This document shows positions 7,803 to 15,662 of a DNA stretch of 36,088 bases, piece after piece (position 1 is the stretch's first letter; the number at the start of each line of letters is the position of its first letter). Source of the DNA: Clostridiales bacterium (GTDB taxonomy: Bacteria; Bacillota; Clostridia; Clostridiales; Oxobacteraceae); contig JASEJN010000037.1 in the NCBI GenBank assembly GCA_030016385.1, positions 1-36,088 on the forward strand, read 5' to 3'. A program made the position numbers and the translations under genes. A model generated the notes under the pieces. That model was not told where the DNA came from and made no database searches. It was given only the letters and a program-made list of their open reading frames with translations.

Positions 7803-9287
7803 TTAATATCCCGCTGCACTTCTATCGATAATACTGCCGTCGATTGCATTAATTGTAAGCCTGCTGCAAAGCAAATCATTGTCTACCTCAGAGGTGCTGC
7901 TTCCGTCTCGATCCTTGTCGGCAATATAGGTCAAGCTCCCGAAAAAGTCCCAAACAGGTATCAGTAAAGCGGTATCGTTATTATTTTTTTCAGTAATACG
8001 CATCAGTCCCAGATTTGCCTTTGAGATGTCAAATACAACCGATTGGTTTCCGGTCTTTCCTGCTTTTGTAATTAAAATCATGGAATCAAATACTTTTGAG
8101 ATATCGCTAAAAGGCAATACAGTCGTATTTTGTGTAACTGTTTTTGTAATCTTATAGGGAGATTCCCATACAAATTCCCGTATTCCGCTGTCATCTATCA
8201 TAAATGACATTCTTTCATAGGGCCATGGAGCGGTGTATTCAGGATTGTTTTCAGCATCTTTGGGGGTATCCACGCTATCACCTGTATAGGAAAGCAGCGT
8301 TGTGCGGTTTATTTTGTTATCAGTATAAACAACCGGTACTCCGTTTACTGTCCGAACAAATTCAAGTGAATACCCATTGTATGTTGCTGTCGGCTGGGTA
8401 CCGTTTTGCAGATTGACACAACCGATTGCCTTTTCTATGGAATAGCATGTTAAGTAATCGATTCCAAGGGAATGGATAAAATCTTTTGCAAGCTTTTGAG
8501 CCTGTTCCCTGGTTATGGAGAGCGTCGGCATCTTTTGAAGTGTTTTGGAATTGATTCCACTTTTGTACATGACATTCTTATCCCATTCATATAATCGGAA
8601 ACATTCTGCAGTGGAATACCCATCAGGCTCAGAGGAATAGAACACTCTGTATGCATTGTATTTTGGACTGTTAACTACCTCGAAATACCCATGCTTGCCA
8701 TCCTCGCCGTCAGTGATGCCCTTAACTACTTCACGCTTTTTCCCGTCCTTTATAATATCAGTAGAAATCGGCGTTTTATCAACGGTCTCGGGAGCAGTCT
8801 CGTATACTTTTTCATATTTGGCAATTGTAGAGTCTATCATATCTTTATCGGAGCCCTTTGCACCTTTGAGCTTTTGCCGGAGTTTGACGATTTCTTCCTG
8901 TATTTCGGCCTTTGTCATGGCAAAAGCTGATTCGGCTGAGTAAATATTCTTTTCACCGAGCAATATTTTTCGCAAGCTGTTTATCTCCTTCTGCGAAAAT
9001 TCTCTTTTCTGTACGCTAAGAGTTGGGATTTTTTCCACATCGGGAATTGTAACTTTCATATTCACATTAGCCTTAACATCATTATTTTTTGTAGTTAGGG
9101 AGGCTTTGTAAGTATCAGGAGCTTTCAGCATCTCTGTCAGGCTTTTCCCGTTATTCTCAGAAGTCGCCTTCTCTATGACCTTACCTGTATCCTTACCGAC
9201 TACAATCGGACTCTTAGGCGTATGCTGGCATGAAACTAACACAAAGGCAAGAATTACGGCCAAAACAATAGATATTTCCCTTTTCAT
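7803..9287 (-). CDS. DUF6034-like lipoprotein
   Basis: 494-residue predicted lipoprotein. A basic start and hydrophobic stretch end in lipobox LVSC, with the cysteine at about residue 20, followed by QHTPKSPIVVGKD, which resembles the front of DUF6034 proteins. The mature part is hydrophilic, with a coiled-coil-like stretch (TKAEIQEEIVKLRQKLKG) and a C-terminal half containing several beta-rich segments. The ATG at 9287 is favoured over the GTG at 9293 and ATG at 9290 because GAGGTG (9293-9298) is best spaced for it. It lies between the sensor kinase and the transporter genes and would sit outside the membrane, where it could bind the signal or substrate; that role is inferred. A direct repeat that may bind the regulator is upstream. 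Confidence 0.8.
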   Translation of the reverse strand: MKREISIVLAVILAFVLVSCQHTPKSPIVVGKDTGKVIEKATSENNGKSLTEMLKAPDTYKASLTTKNNDVKANVNMKVTIPDVEKIPTLSVQKREFSQKEINSLRKILLGEKNIYSAESAFAMTKAEIQEEIVKLRQKLKGAKGSDKDMIDSTIAKYEKVYETAPETVDKTPISTDIIKDGKKREVVKGITDGEDGKHGYFEVVNSPKYNAYRVFYSSEPDGYSTAECFRLYEWDKNVMYKSGINSKTLQKMPTLSITREQAQKLAKDFIHSLGIDYLTCYSIEKAIGCVNLQNGTQPTATYNGYSLEFVRTVNGVPVVYTDNKINRTTLLSYTGDSVDTPKDAENNPEYTAPWPYERMSFMIDDSGIREFVWESPYKITKTVTQNTTVLPFSDISKVFDSMILITKAGKTGNQSVVFDISKANLGLMRITEKNNNDTALLIPVWDFFGSLTYIADKDRDGSSTSEVDNDLLCSRLTINAIDGSIIDRSAAGY

Positions 9288-9353
9288 CATCACACCTCAT
9301 TTCTTTTGCTAAGACTATGATCTTATATTCAGACACAAAAGACATCATAAAAG

Positions 9354-9369
9354 TGTAAACTTTTTGTAA
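9354..9369 (-). promoter_or_regulatory. Candidate response-regulator site: TGTAA direct repeat, 11-bp phase
   Basis: On the + strand TGTAA occurs at 9354-9358 and again at 9365-9369, exactly 11 bp apart (reverse strand TTACA-N6-TTACA). OmpR/PhoB-family regulators bind direct repeats in 10-11 bp phase. The pair sits in the 82 bp between the kinase and lipoprotein genes, touching the kinase stop codon, so it could give the transporter part its own control. The same pentamer occurs twice upstream of the regulator gene (11475 and 11494) at 19-bp spacing. Confidence 0.4.
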
Positions 9370-10749
9370 TCAAGGGAATATGATCTTTACAGTCGTCCCT
9401 TTCCCGGGTTCACTTTCGAAAACAAGCCCGGCATGATGCGCATCCGTAATCTGTTTTACAAGAGCCAGCCCAAGGCCGCTGCCGCCGTTCTTTTTGCTGC
9501 GGGAACGATCAACCATATAAAAAGGTTCGGTTATCTTTTCAATTTCATTCCTCGGAATACCCTTGCCGTGATCCCGTACCTGAATAGTCCGGCCGTATGC
9601 CGAGATTTCCACCGTTTGCCCTGCGCTGGAGGCCTTGGAGCCATTATCCGCAAGATTTGTGACTGCGCTCAGCATCAGGTCAAAATCCATGTAAAGTGTG
9701 TCAATGCCGCATGTTATTTTAAGATTAGTCTTGCGCTGCTTGAATGTTTCATCCACATTGTCTTTCACAGCGTTCAGCAATTTAGTGACGGATTCCTCAC
9801 GAAGTGTTATATTTTCCTGCAGAGTTATAAGAGCGAGGAGTTTCTGGGTCAGCCGCTCCAGCCATTTGCATTGATCGTGGATCTGGATGAGAGAGTTATA
9901 CGCCACATCTTCTGGCAACTTAGTGTAAAGGAGAGTTTCGGAATGCCCTATCACAGATGTGAGGGGGGTCTTGAATTCATGGGTCAATCCTCCTATGAAA
10001 ACTCTCTGGCGCTCCGCAGCTTTTTCCAGTTCATCTATGTGCATTTCAACCGCTCCCGCCATAATGTTAAAATTACGGGCCAATGCGCCTACCTCGTCAT
10101 TTGAGGCAATCTCAGTCCTCTCGTCGTATTTTCCATTTGCAATACGCCGTGCCGAGCTGCCCAGTTTTTCTAAATGGCGGGTGGCAAAACGCACAAGAAA
10201 AATTATAAGCCCGGTTCCAATCATGATACAGGCGAGGCTGATCGCTATAAATTGCAAGGCCATCCGTCTGATATCGGTATATACTGAGGTGATATCCCGC
10301 ACGGTATAAACTTTACATTCATCTGAAAGAATTCCGACGTTGCTCCCTGCAATAAGTATATGCCTGCCGTCAATCTTGCCTATAAAGAGCTTTTGCTGGT
10401 AGGGCTCTGAAAGCGGCAGTATCTTTTCCGGGAGCAGACTGATATTGGAATAGATGGTCTCATCCCCATATATGAGTACTGAAGTATTATTTGCAAAGAG
10501 GGAGAAACAATATTTGAGCATTGAACGTTTCGCTACAGGTTCCAGGTTGTCGCTGTCATAATAGTTGCCGTAATAATTGACCATCCCGGAAAACGACGCC
10601 TGCAGGTTATGCTGCTCGGTACGGATATTGTCCATGGTTATTTGCAATATGCTCTCCCGAGATTGGATGAGCAAAATCGTGCTGCAGACTCCGATAATCA
10701 GCATCAGTACGATGATACAAATCAGGGATATTTTCAGCCATAGCTTCAT
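9370..10749 (-). CDS. Sensor histidine kinase (HAMP, HisKA, HATPase)
   Basis: 459-residue membrane kinase. First helix at about 5-28, an extracytoplasmic domain of about 130 residues, second helix at about 166-187, HAMP domain at about 190-245, then a HisKA helix with the phosphoacceptor in GLTHEFKTPLTS (H257). The ATP-binding domain has the N-box NLADNGSKA (N369; usual form NLxxNAxKx), G1 VRDHGKGIP and G2 GGSGLGLAL. All catalytic parts are present. The ATG at 10749 has GGAGG 10 bp upstream; the TTG at 10758 would be too close. The gene starts 5 bp after the regulator gene, a clear cognate pair. The moderate outer domain suggests it may sense a ligand directly. Confidence 0.95.
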   Translation of the reverse strand: MKLWLKISLICIIVLMLIIGVCSTILLIQSRESILQITMDNIRTEQHNLQASFSGMVNYYGNYYDSDNLEPVAKRSMLKYCFSLFANNTSVLIYGDETIYSNISLLPEKILPLSEPYQQKLFIGKIDGRHILIAGSNVGILSDECKVYTVRDITSVYTDIRRMALQFIAISLACIMIGTGLIIFLVRFATRHLEKLGSSARRIANGKYDERTEIASNDEVGALARNFNIMAGAVEMHIDELEKAAERQRVFIGGLTHEFKTPLTSVIGHSETLLYTKLPEDVAYNSLIQIHDQCKWLERLTQKLLALITLQENITLREESVTKLLNAVKDNVDETFKQRKTNLKITCGIDTLYMDFDLMLSAVTNLADNGSKASSAGQTVEISAYGRTIQVRDHGKGIPRNEIEKITEPFYMVDRSRSKKNGGSGLGLALVKQITDAHHAGLVFESEPGKGTTVKIIFP

Positions 10750-10754
10750 AAAGG

Positions 10755-11417
10755 TCAATCCTCCAAACGATAACCGATCTTGGGGATCGTTTTAATTTCA
10801 ACATCCAGCTTCAATTTTTTTCTAAGCTGCGCAATATGTACGTCCACCGTACGCGTCCCACCGATAAAATCTACACCCCATATCTCGTTAAGCAGACGTT
10901 CCCGGGGCAATGTCCGGTTTTTGTATTTTACAAGCATGGCAAAAAGGTCGAATTCAAGGGGTTTTAACTGAATTTCCCTTCCGCACTGAAAGACGGAATG
11001 GTTTTCCACATCAATGGTTATATCCTTGAAATGCAAAACCTTTTTGAGCTTTCCCGTCCTTTCCAGCACCTTTTCAATTCGGACGAGCAATTCCAAAACC
11101 TCGAATGGCTTTACGATATAATCCTCTGCACCGTCCCGCAGCCCTTTGATTTTCGATGATACGTCCGACTTGGCCGTAAGATAGATAACAGGTATGTTAT
11201 ACTGTTTCATGTACTTCATAAGTTCAAAACCGTCTACTCCCGGAATCATAATGTCAAGCAGGGCCAAATCAAAGGAATGATCCTGCTTAAGATATGCGAC
11301 CGTCTCGTCTCCGTCCGCTAAAACGGCATATTCATACCCTGTATATTGAAGATTAATCGATATAAAATCCGAAATGGACTTTTCATCTTCCACAACAAGT
11401 ATCCTGTTTGCAGCCAT
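10755..11417 (-). CDS. OmpR/PhoB-family response regulator
   Basis: 220 residues. The receiver domain (1-115) has the acidic pocket E10/D11, phosphoacceptor D55 in LALLDIMIPG, T81 and K103 in VKPF. The C-terminal winged helix (about 125-218) carries the usual PLEFDLFAMLVKYKNRTLPRE and TRTVDVHIAQLRKKL elements. It would activate or repress transcription on phosphorylation by the kinase encoded just downstream. Start ATG preceded by AGGAG. It is the first gene of the minus-strand unit that continues through the lipoprotein and two ABC modules; a weak extended -10 promoter lies about 40 bp upstream. Confidence 0.95.
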   Translation of the reverse strand: MAANRILVVEDEKSISDFISINLQYTGYEYAVLADGDETVAYLKQDHSFDLALLDIMIPGVDGFELMKYMKQYNIPVIYLTAKSDVSSKIKGLRDGAEDYIVKPFEVLELLVRIEKVLERTGKLKKVLHFKDITIDVENHSVFQCGREIQLKPLEFDLFAMLVKYKNRTLPRERLLNEIWGVDFIGGTRTVDVHIAQLRKKLKLDVEIKTIPKIGYRLED

Positions 11418-11753
11418 ACCGTCATCTCCTGTGACATAAGCATGATATTTCCTCTATTTTACCACAAAATGATCTGTAAAAAGGTTTTTGATTTGTAAAC
11501 GTATTGTTATCGCAGCATGTAAGGAAATTTTTGGAGATATGAAAAATAAAATGGAGAAAATATTCTTTTTTATGTGAAAGGGTAGTAATAATTAAATAAG
11601 TGTGATATTATAAAAAGGAGTTAATTTCCAAAAGCATATACATTATAAGGCAAAATTATCCTTTTTAATATACTACAATCGATGCTGTTTTGAATGTAGA
11701 ATATCATTTATTTTCACATAAAAGTATTAAAAAATAAATTGGAGGCTTTTTAT
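11418..11753. other. Intergenic region between divergent transcription units
   Basis: 336 bp without a gene. On the minus strand TGG-TAAAAT (11456-11464) is an extended -10 candidate for the regulator gene, with no good -35. Two TGTAA pentamers (11475-11479, 11494-11498) lie upstream of it and may be regulator sites. On the plus strand TATACT (11669-11674) and other AT-rich boxes could serve the truncated isomerase/nanE unit but none has a convincing -35. No RNA gene or repeat copy recognised. Confidence 0.5.
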
Positions 11754-12044
11754 ATGAAATTATCTGTAAGCGCCTGGTGTCTTCAAAAAAAGCTGTTCAG
11801 CAAGGAGATAACCATATTCGATTTTATAAATTACTGCCATGAAAATGGTGTAAGATATGCTGAATTGCTTGATAGTTTTTTAAATGGAGAAGATGACATA
11901 AAGAAAATCAACGGGCTTTTAAAGAGCCTTGGTATGGCGGTATCCGCATATTCAATAAGCAATGATTTCGTACTATCTGACAGCAGAGAAAGAAAAGAGC
12001 AGATTGAATATATGAAGCAAAGCATGAACATTAGTTTTGCTTGA
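11754..12044 (+). pseudogene. Truncated sugar phosphate isomerase/epimerase (TIM barrel)
   Basis: 96 residues matching only the front third of xylose-isomerase-like TIM-barrel sugar phosphate isomerases: MKLSVSAWCLQKK at the start, FINYCHENGVRYAELLD for the second strand, and a helix-strand ending VSAYSISNDFVLSD. The family is about 270 residues, so most of the barrel is missing; a TGA ends the frame at 12042-12044, just before nanE. The ATG at 11754 has GGAGG (11741-11745) at 8 bp. A deletion that brought this stub next to nanE is the simplest reading. It may still be transcribed as the leader of the nanE unit. Confidence 0.7.
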
Positions 12045-12064
12045 TTGAGAGGGGGAATGTCCTT

Positions 12065-12757
12065 ATGCCCGGCGCTATCAATGCTTTGAAAGGCGGCCTT
12101 ATTGTGTCATGCCAGGCTCTTGAAAATGAGCCTCTGCATTCATCGATGATAATGGGAAGAATGGCATATGCCGCAGTACTTGGAGGGGCAAAAGGAATAA
12201 GAGCCAATAGTTTTGAAGATATTGTTGAAATAAAAAAAGTAGTTGGCGTACCTGTTTTCGGCATTGTAAAACGTGGGTACAAAGACTCTGATATATATAT
12301 TACGCCAACGATGAGAGAAATAGATGAGCTTGTAGCGGCAAAAACAGATATCATCTCGTTGGATGCCACAAACCGGATAAGGCCGGGCAATAAGACGCTT
12401 GAGGCTTTTGTAAGTGAAATACGCGCTAAATATAGGAATATAACTTTGATGGCAGATATATCTACTTATGAAGAAGGAATCCATGCATATGATATGGGTT
12501 TTGATATGGTTTCAACGACCCTGTCCGGATATACGCCATATAGCCCCCAGTTTGAAACGCCTGATTTTAAACTTATTGAAAGGCTTTCCAAAAGGCTGCC
12601 TATCCCGGTGGTCGCTGAAGGAAGGATCTGGGTAAGGGAGGAAGCGGTGAAAGCATTTGATTCAGGGGCATATGCTGTTGTTGTAGGAACTGCGATTACA
12701 AGACCGATGGAGATTACAAGGAGATTTGTCAAAGCTATAGAATCTGCGGAAAAATAA
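12065..12757 (+). CDS. nanE: N-acetylmannosamine-6-phosphate 2-epimerase
   Basis: 230-residue TIM-barrel enzyme that converts N-acetylmannosamine-6-phosphate to N-acetylglucosamine-6-phosphate in sialic acid and ManNAc catabolism. It has the family's front (LKGGLIVSCQALENEPLHS), a lysine in FGIVKRGY (K69), the segment DIISLDATNR, ADIST and the catalytic-type glutamate in PVVAEGRI (E185), followed by the phosphate-binding GAYAVVVGTAITRP. The ATG at 12065 is preferred to the TTG at 12041 because GGGGG (12051-12055) is 9 bp upstream and the protein start fits the family. It is followed 87 bp later by an RpiR-type regulator. No other sialic acid gene (lyase, kinase, deacetylase) is in the window. 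Confidence 0.95.
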   Translation: MPGAINALKGGLIVSCQALENEPLHSSMIMGRMAYAAVLGGAKGIRANSFEDIVEIKKVVGVPVFGIVKRGYKDSDIYITPTMREIDELVAAKTDIISLDATNRIRPGNKTLEAFVSEIRAKYRNITLMADISTYEEGIHAYDMGFDMVSTTLSGYTPYSPQFETPDFKLIERLSKRLPIPVVAEGRIWVREEAVKAFDSGAYAVVVGTAITRPMEITRRFVKAIESAEK

Positions 12758-12844
12758 AGAGATATTGAAGTTTGGCGCAATATCCAATACAATATAGTTA
12801 TGGTAAATTTTTTTGAAGTATTCATATAATGGAAGGATGAAAAT

Positions 12845-13693
12845 ATGGAAAATCAGGATCAGTGCCTTTTAAAAATCAGGAGTCTATATAAAAGCTTTAC
12901 TAAAAAAGAAAAAAAGGTTGCCGACTATATACTAAGCAATAGCGGAGTAATATATATGTCTATTACAGAATTTGCCGAAGCTTGTAATGTTGGCGAGACT
13001 ACCATTATCAGGTTTTGTAAAAAGATAGGAATGGAAGGATATCAGGAATTCAAACTGCAGCTTGCAAGAGAGACGGTAAAGCCGGAAGAGGATGTCCATG
13101 AAAATATAACTCCACATGATAGCATCATTGATGTTATAAAAAAGACTACATATTCAAATACAATTGCTATACAGGATACAGCAAAGGTAATATCTCCGAG
13201 TCAGCTGGAAAAGGCAGTTGATGCCATAATCAATGCCGAAAAAGTTGATCTTTATGGAGTTGGGGCTTCTGCATTTACGGCAGGGGATGCAAAATACAAG
13301 TTCATGCGTATAGGTATAAATGCAGAGGCTATAAGCGATCCCCATATGCAGTGTATGTCCGCTGTCAATTTGAGTAATAAGGGGGTTGCGATAGGTATAA
13401 GCTTTAGCGGCAGCACAAAGGATACGGTGGATTCTCTTACCTTCGCCAAAAATGCAGGTGCTTTTACAATTGCCATTACCAATTATGAAAAATCGCCTAT
13501 TACGAAGGTGGCGGATGTAGTGCTGCTGACATCTGCAAGGGAAACTCCGTTAAGAAGCGGCGCATTGACGTCCAAGATTGCTCAGCTTCATGTGCTTGAT
13601 ATATTATATACACTGCTTGCAATAAAGAAAAAGGAAAAGGCTTATGAAATGCTAAACAAAACAGCCGAAGCCGTTATTTCAAAACTGTATTGA
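12845..13693 (+). CDS. MurR/RpiR-family transcriptional regulator
   Basis: 282-residue regulator with an N-terminal HTH domain (about 1-77; key segment MSITEFAEACNVGETTIIRFCKKIGMEGYQEFK) and a C-terminal SIS sugar-isomerase-like domain (about 115-250; VDLYGVGASAFTAGDAKYKFMRIG and ISFSGSTKDTVDSL). SIS domains of this family sense phosphosugars. Start ATG has GGAAGG close upstream. Its position after nanE suggests it controls amino-sugar use and senses ManNAc-6-P or GlcNAc-6-P, as MurR/NanR-type regulators do; the ligand is inferred from context. It is complete. The 256 bp that follow carry no gene until the DedA gene. Confidence 0.93.
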   Translation: MENQDQCLLKIRSLYKSFTKKEKKVADYILSNSGVIYMSITEFAEACNVGETTIIRFCKKIGMEGYQEFKLQLARETVKPEEDVHENITPHDSIIDVIKKTTYSNTIAIQDTAKVISPSQLEKAVDAIINAEKVDLYGVGASAFTAGDAKYKFMRIGINAEAISDPHMQCMSAVNLSNKGVAIGISFSGSTKDTVDSLTFAKNAGAFTIAITNYEKSPITKVADVVLLTSARETPLRSGALTSKIAQLHVLDILYTLLAIKKKEKAYEMLNKTAEAVISKLY

Positions 13694-13870
13694 TTATCGG
13701 AAGCAAGCTAAGATAGTTCTGCAAAATCCCATCTTAATATTTTATGAGTATTCTTATATATGGACGGAAGGTCTATGCGGTTTCATGAATACTTTAAAAT
13801 GTCCCCTTTCTTTTCGCATATTTATTTAAAAATCAAGAATGGGTTAATTCGCCTGCAACCTGTTCTGTTT

Positions 13871-13899
13871 CTGAACGTGTAATATTTTAGATGTATACA
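13871..13899 (+). promoter_or_regulatory. Candidate promoter of the DedA gene
   Basis: A TATACA -10 box (13894-13899) follows a CTGAAC -35-like box (13871-13876) at 17 bp. The spacer contains TGTAATATTTTAG (13878-13890), identical over 13 bp to the spacer of the PAP2 promoter at 34920-34948, at the same position relative to the -10 to within 1 bp. The match suggests a shared regulator or sigma factor. Confidence 0.45.
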
Positions 13900-13949
13900 A
13901 ATATTTGTTTGGCTTATACTTCTAAAATAATTATATAAGGATGATAAAT

Positions 13950-14570
13950 ATGCAGAATTGGATTATTCAAATTATGAACACTTTCGGATATGCGGGGATT
14001 GCACTGCTTATTGCAATAGAAAATATTTTTCCTCCGATTCCGTCAGAGGTTATTTTAACTTTCGGAGGCTTTATGACTACCTATACATCTATGAATATTT
14101 GGGGTGTCATAATATTTGCCACAATAGGATCGGTAGTGGGAGCAGTTGTACTTTATGGGATTGGCAGATGGCTTAGTCCGGAAAAACTGGAGCGATGGTT
14201 GGACGGCAGATTGGGAAAGATTTTGCATTTTAAAAAAGAGGATGTTTCGAGAGCGGCGGACTGGTTCTCAAAACGTGGGAAACCGACTGTCTTCTTTTGC
14301 CGGTTTATTCCTATTGTCCGCAGCCTTATTTCCATTCCTGCCGGCATCGCACGAATGAACATGGTAATTTTTCTGATACTTACTACTGTGGGAACTTTTA
14401 TCTGGAATGCTGTTCTTGTATATTTAGGGGCGTTTGCAGGTACATCCTGGGAAAAAGTTGTCGGGTATATAGGCACATATTCCATGATTACCGTTTTTGC
14501 TTTTGTTGTTTTAGCTTTTATTACTGCGATAGTTTTCTATAAGAAAAGGTTTTTAAAATCCAAAAGGTAA
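13950..14570 (+). CDS. DedA-family membrane protein
   Basis: 206-residue DedA/SNARE-associated family protein. It shows the re-entrant motif ENIFPPIPSEVIL near residues 24-36, a following helix with GSVVGAVVLYGIGRW, the second motif FFCRFIPIVRSLISIPAG with its conserved arginines, and a C-terminal helix. Family members flip undecaprenyl phosphate or phospholipids (UptA/DedA group) and support envelope integrity and membrane potential. Length is normal. The ATG at 13950 is chosen over 13941 because AAGGATG overlaps the latter. It stands alone, about 250 bp from both neighbours, with a promoter resembling that of the PAP2 gene at 35058. The exact lipid substrate cannot be read from the sequence. 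Confidence 0.92.
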   Translation: MQNWIIQIMNTFGYAGIALLIAIENIFPPIPSEVILTFGGFMTTYTSMNIWGVIIFATIGSVVGAVVLYGIGRWLSPEKLERWLDGRLGKILHFKKEDVSRAADWFSKRGKPTVFFCRFIPIVRSLISIPAGIARMNMVIFLILTTVGTFIWNAVLVYLGAFAGTSWEKVVGYIGTYSMITVFAFVVLAFITAIVFYKKRFLKSKR

Positions 14571-14625
14571 AAATACTAACTTGAGGAGATACTAATGAAA
14601 GGTATGAGATAAATTATAAAGATAT

Positions 14626-14730
14626 GGATGCATATTTTATATTTGAAGAATATTATTCCAATCGCTAAACTCTAAAGACTTTCCGCTAATTGTTCTTTCC
14701 ATAATATTCTTCAAATAATCTTTATACGCC
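14626..14730. repeat. Dispersed palindromic repeat, long copy C (105 bp)
   Basis: A perfect 17-bp inverted repeat, TATTTGAAGAATATTAT (14640-14656) and its complement (14701-14717), frames a 44-nt loop. The outer ends (GGATGCAT at 14626, ATACGCC ending at 14730) are degenerate forms of the GGTGCAT/ATGCACC ends of copies A and B. The left 39 bp match copy D (34795-34833, opposite strand) at 34 of 39 positions. It lies between the DedA gene and the ECF sigma gene and would fold as a strong hairpin in RNA. Confidence 0.75.
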
Positions 14731-14815
14731 TAAAGATATTATATTATTTACTATTTAGAGGGGAAAAGCGTTAGGTTTTAGTGGATTGCCTTATCCTATT
14801 AGAGGGCGGTGACAC

Positions 14816-15355
14816 ATGGAAGATAAAAAACTTATAAAAAAGTGCCAAAATGGTGACAAAAGTGCCTTCCAGGAACTTATAAGCAAATATCATCCCATAG
14901 TATATAAATTTCTTGTCAGAGTTACTGAAGATGAAAGGTTAACGGAGGATTTGACCCAAGAAACTTTTATAAAAATAATAAGAAGCATTGATAAATTTGA
15001 TGTGAATGGCAAAGCAAAATTTTCAACATATATAATCACGGTATCGAAGAACTGTTACATCGACTATTTGAGAAAGAACAAAAAAATTATGCAAAGTGTA
15101 ACCATAGATGATAATCTTAATATTGAGGATACTGATGTAAATGTTGAGGAGATTGTTTTAAATAAGATATATGGCAATGATATTTTAAAAGCAATGGAAA
15201 GTTTAACGGAGGAGCAAAGGATAGCAATAAAACTTAAATACATTGAAGACCTTACGCTTAAAGAAATCGGGGATATCCTCAAAATTGAGCCAAAGACCGT
15301 TAAGAGCAGAATACATAATGGGATTGTCAAACTCAGGCAGCTATTGCAAAAGTGA
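14816..15355 (+). CDS. ECF-type RNA polymerase sigma factor
   Basis: 179-residue sigma-70 family factor of the extracytoplasmic-function group. Region 2 spans about 10-80 (FQELISKYHPIVYKFLVRV, then LTEDLTQETFIKIIRSIDKF and STYIITVSKNCYIDYLRK); region 4 spans about 125-175 (LTEEQRIAIKLKYIEDLTLKEIGDIL and PKTVKSRIHNGIVKLRQLL). Region 3 is absent, as expected. It directs RNA polymerase to a small regulon, probably for envelope stress. The ATG has GGGCGGTGA upstream. Two membrane-protein genes follow at 10 bp and by overlap, and probably control its activity. I found no convincing ECF promoter upstream. Confidence 0.95.
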   Translation: MEDKKLIKKCQNGDKSAFQELISKYHPIVYKFLVRVTEDERLTEDLTQETFIKIIRSIDKFDVNGKAKFSTYIITVSKNCYIDYLRKNKKIMQSVTIDDNLNIEDTDVNVEEIVLNKIYGNDILKAMESLTEEQRIAIKLKYIEDLTLKEIGDILKIEPKTVKSRIHNGIVKLRQLLQK

Positions 15356-15365
15356 GGTGAATATT

Positions 15366-15662
15366 TTGAAATATGATGTGGATACTCAATCGACGGCAGG
15401 ATTGCTATTGAATCTAGAAGATGAGATAGAGAAAAAATGCTTTCAAATAAAACAGAAAAAAAATGAAATAAGGATGAGAAGGGTATTTTTTTCATGCTGT
15501 ATTTTTACAATATTAATAACATTCATCAGTTTATTTACAGGATTTTCAATAATCAACATAGCGGTGTCATTAATTTTATTTCAAAGTTTAGCCTTAACTC
15601 TCGCAGTACCTTTCATCTTGGATTTGAACAAGGAGGGTATGTTAAATGGGAAAAACAGATGA
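15366..15662 (+). CDS. Small membrane protein, possible anti-sigma partner
   Basis: 98-residue protein: a hydrophilic, charged N-terminal part of about 42 residues (YDVDTQSTAGLLLNLEDEIE, then a KQKKNEIRMRR stretch) followed by two close membrane helices and a short tail. No HxxxCxxC zinc anti-sigma motif is present. The start is the TTG at 15366, fixed by GAGGTG (15354-15359) overlapping the sigma gene's stop; it lies 10 bp after that stop, so it is probably coupled. A cytoplasmic N-terminal segment ahead of membrane helices directly downstream of an ECF gene is the layout of an anti-sigma factor; this is inference from position and topology, not homology. It overlaps the next gene by 17 bp. 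Confidence 0.7.
   Translation: MKYDVDTQSTAGLLLNLEDEIEKKCFQIKQKKNEIRMRRVFFSCCIFTILITFISLFTGFSIINIAVSLILFQSLALTLAVPFILDLNKEGMLNGKNR

Noticed and set aside
13694..13870. Terminator after the RpiR gene (GAGTATTC / GAATACTT pairing)
   Set aside because: The arms are short, far apart and not followed by a T-run.
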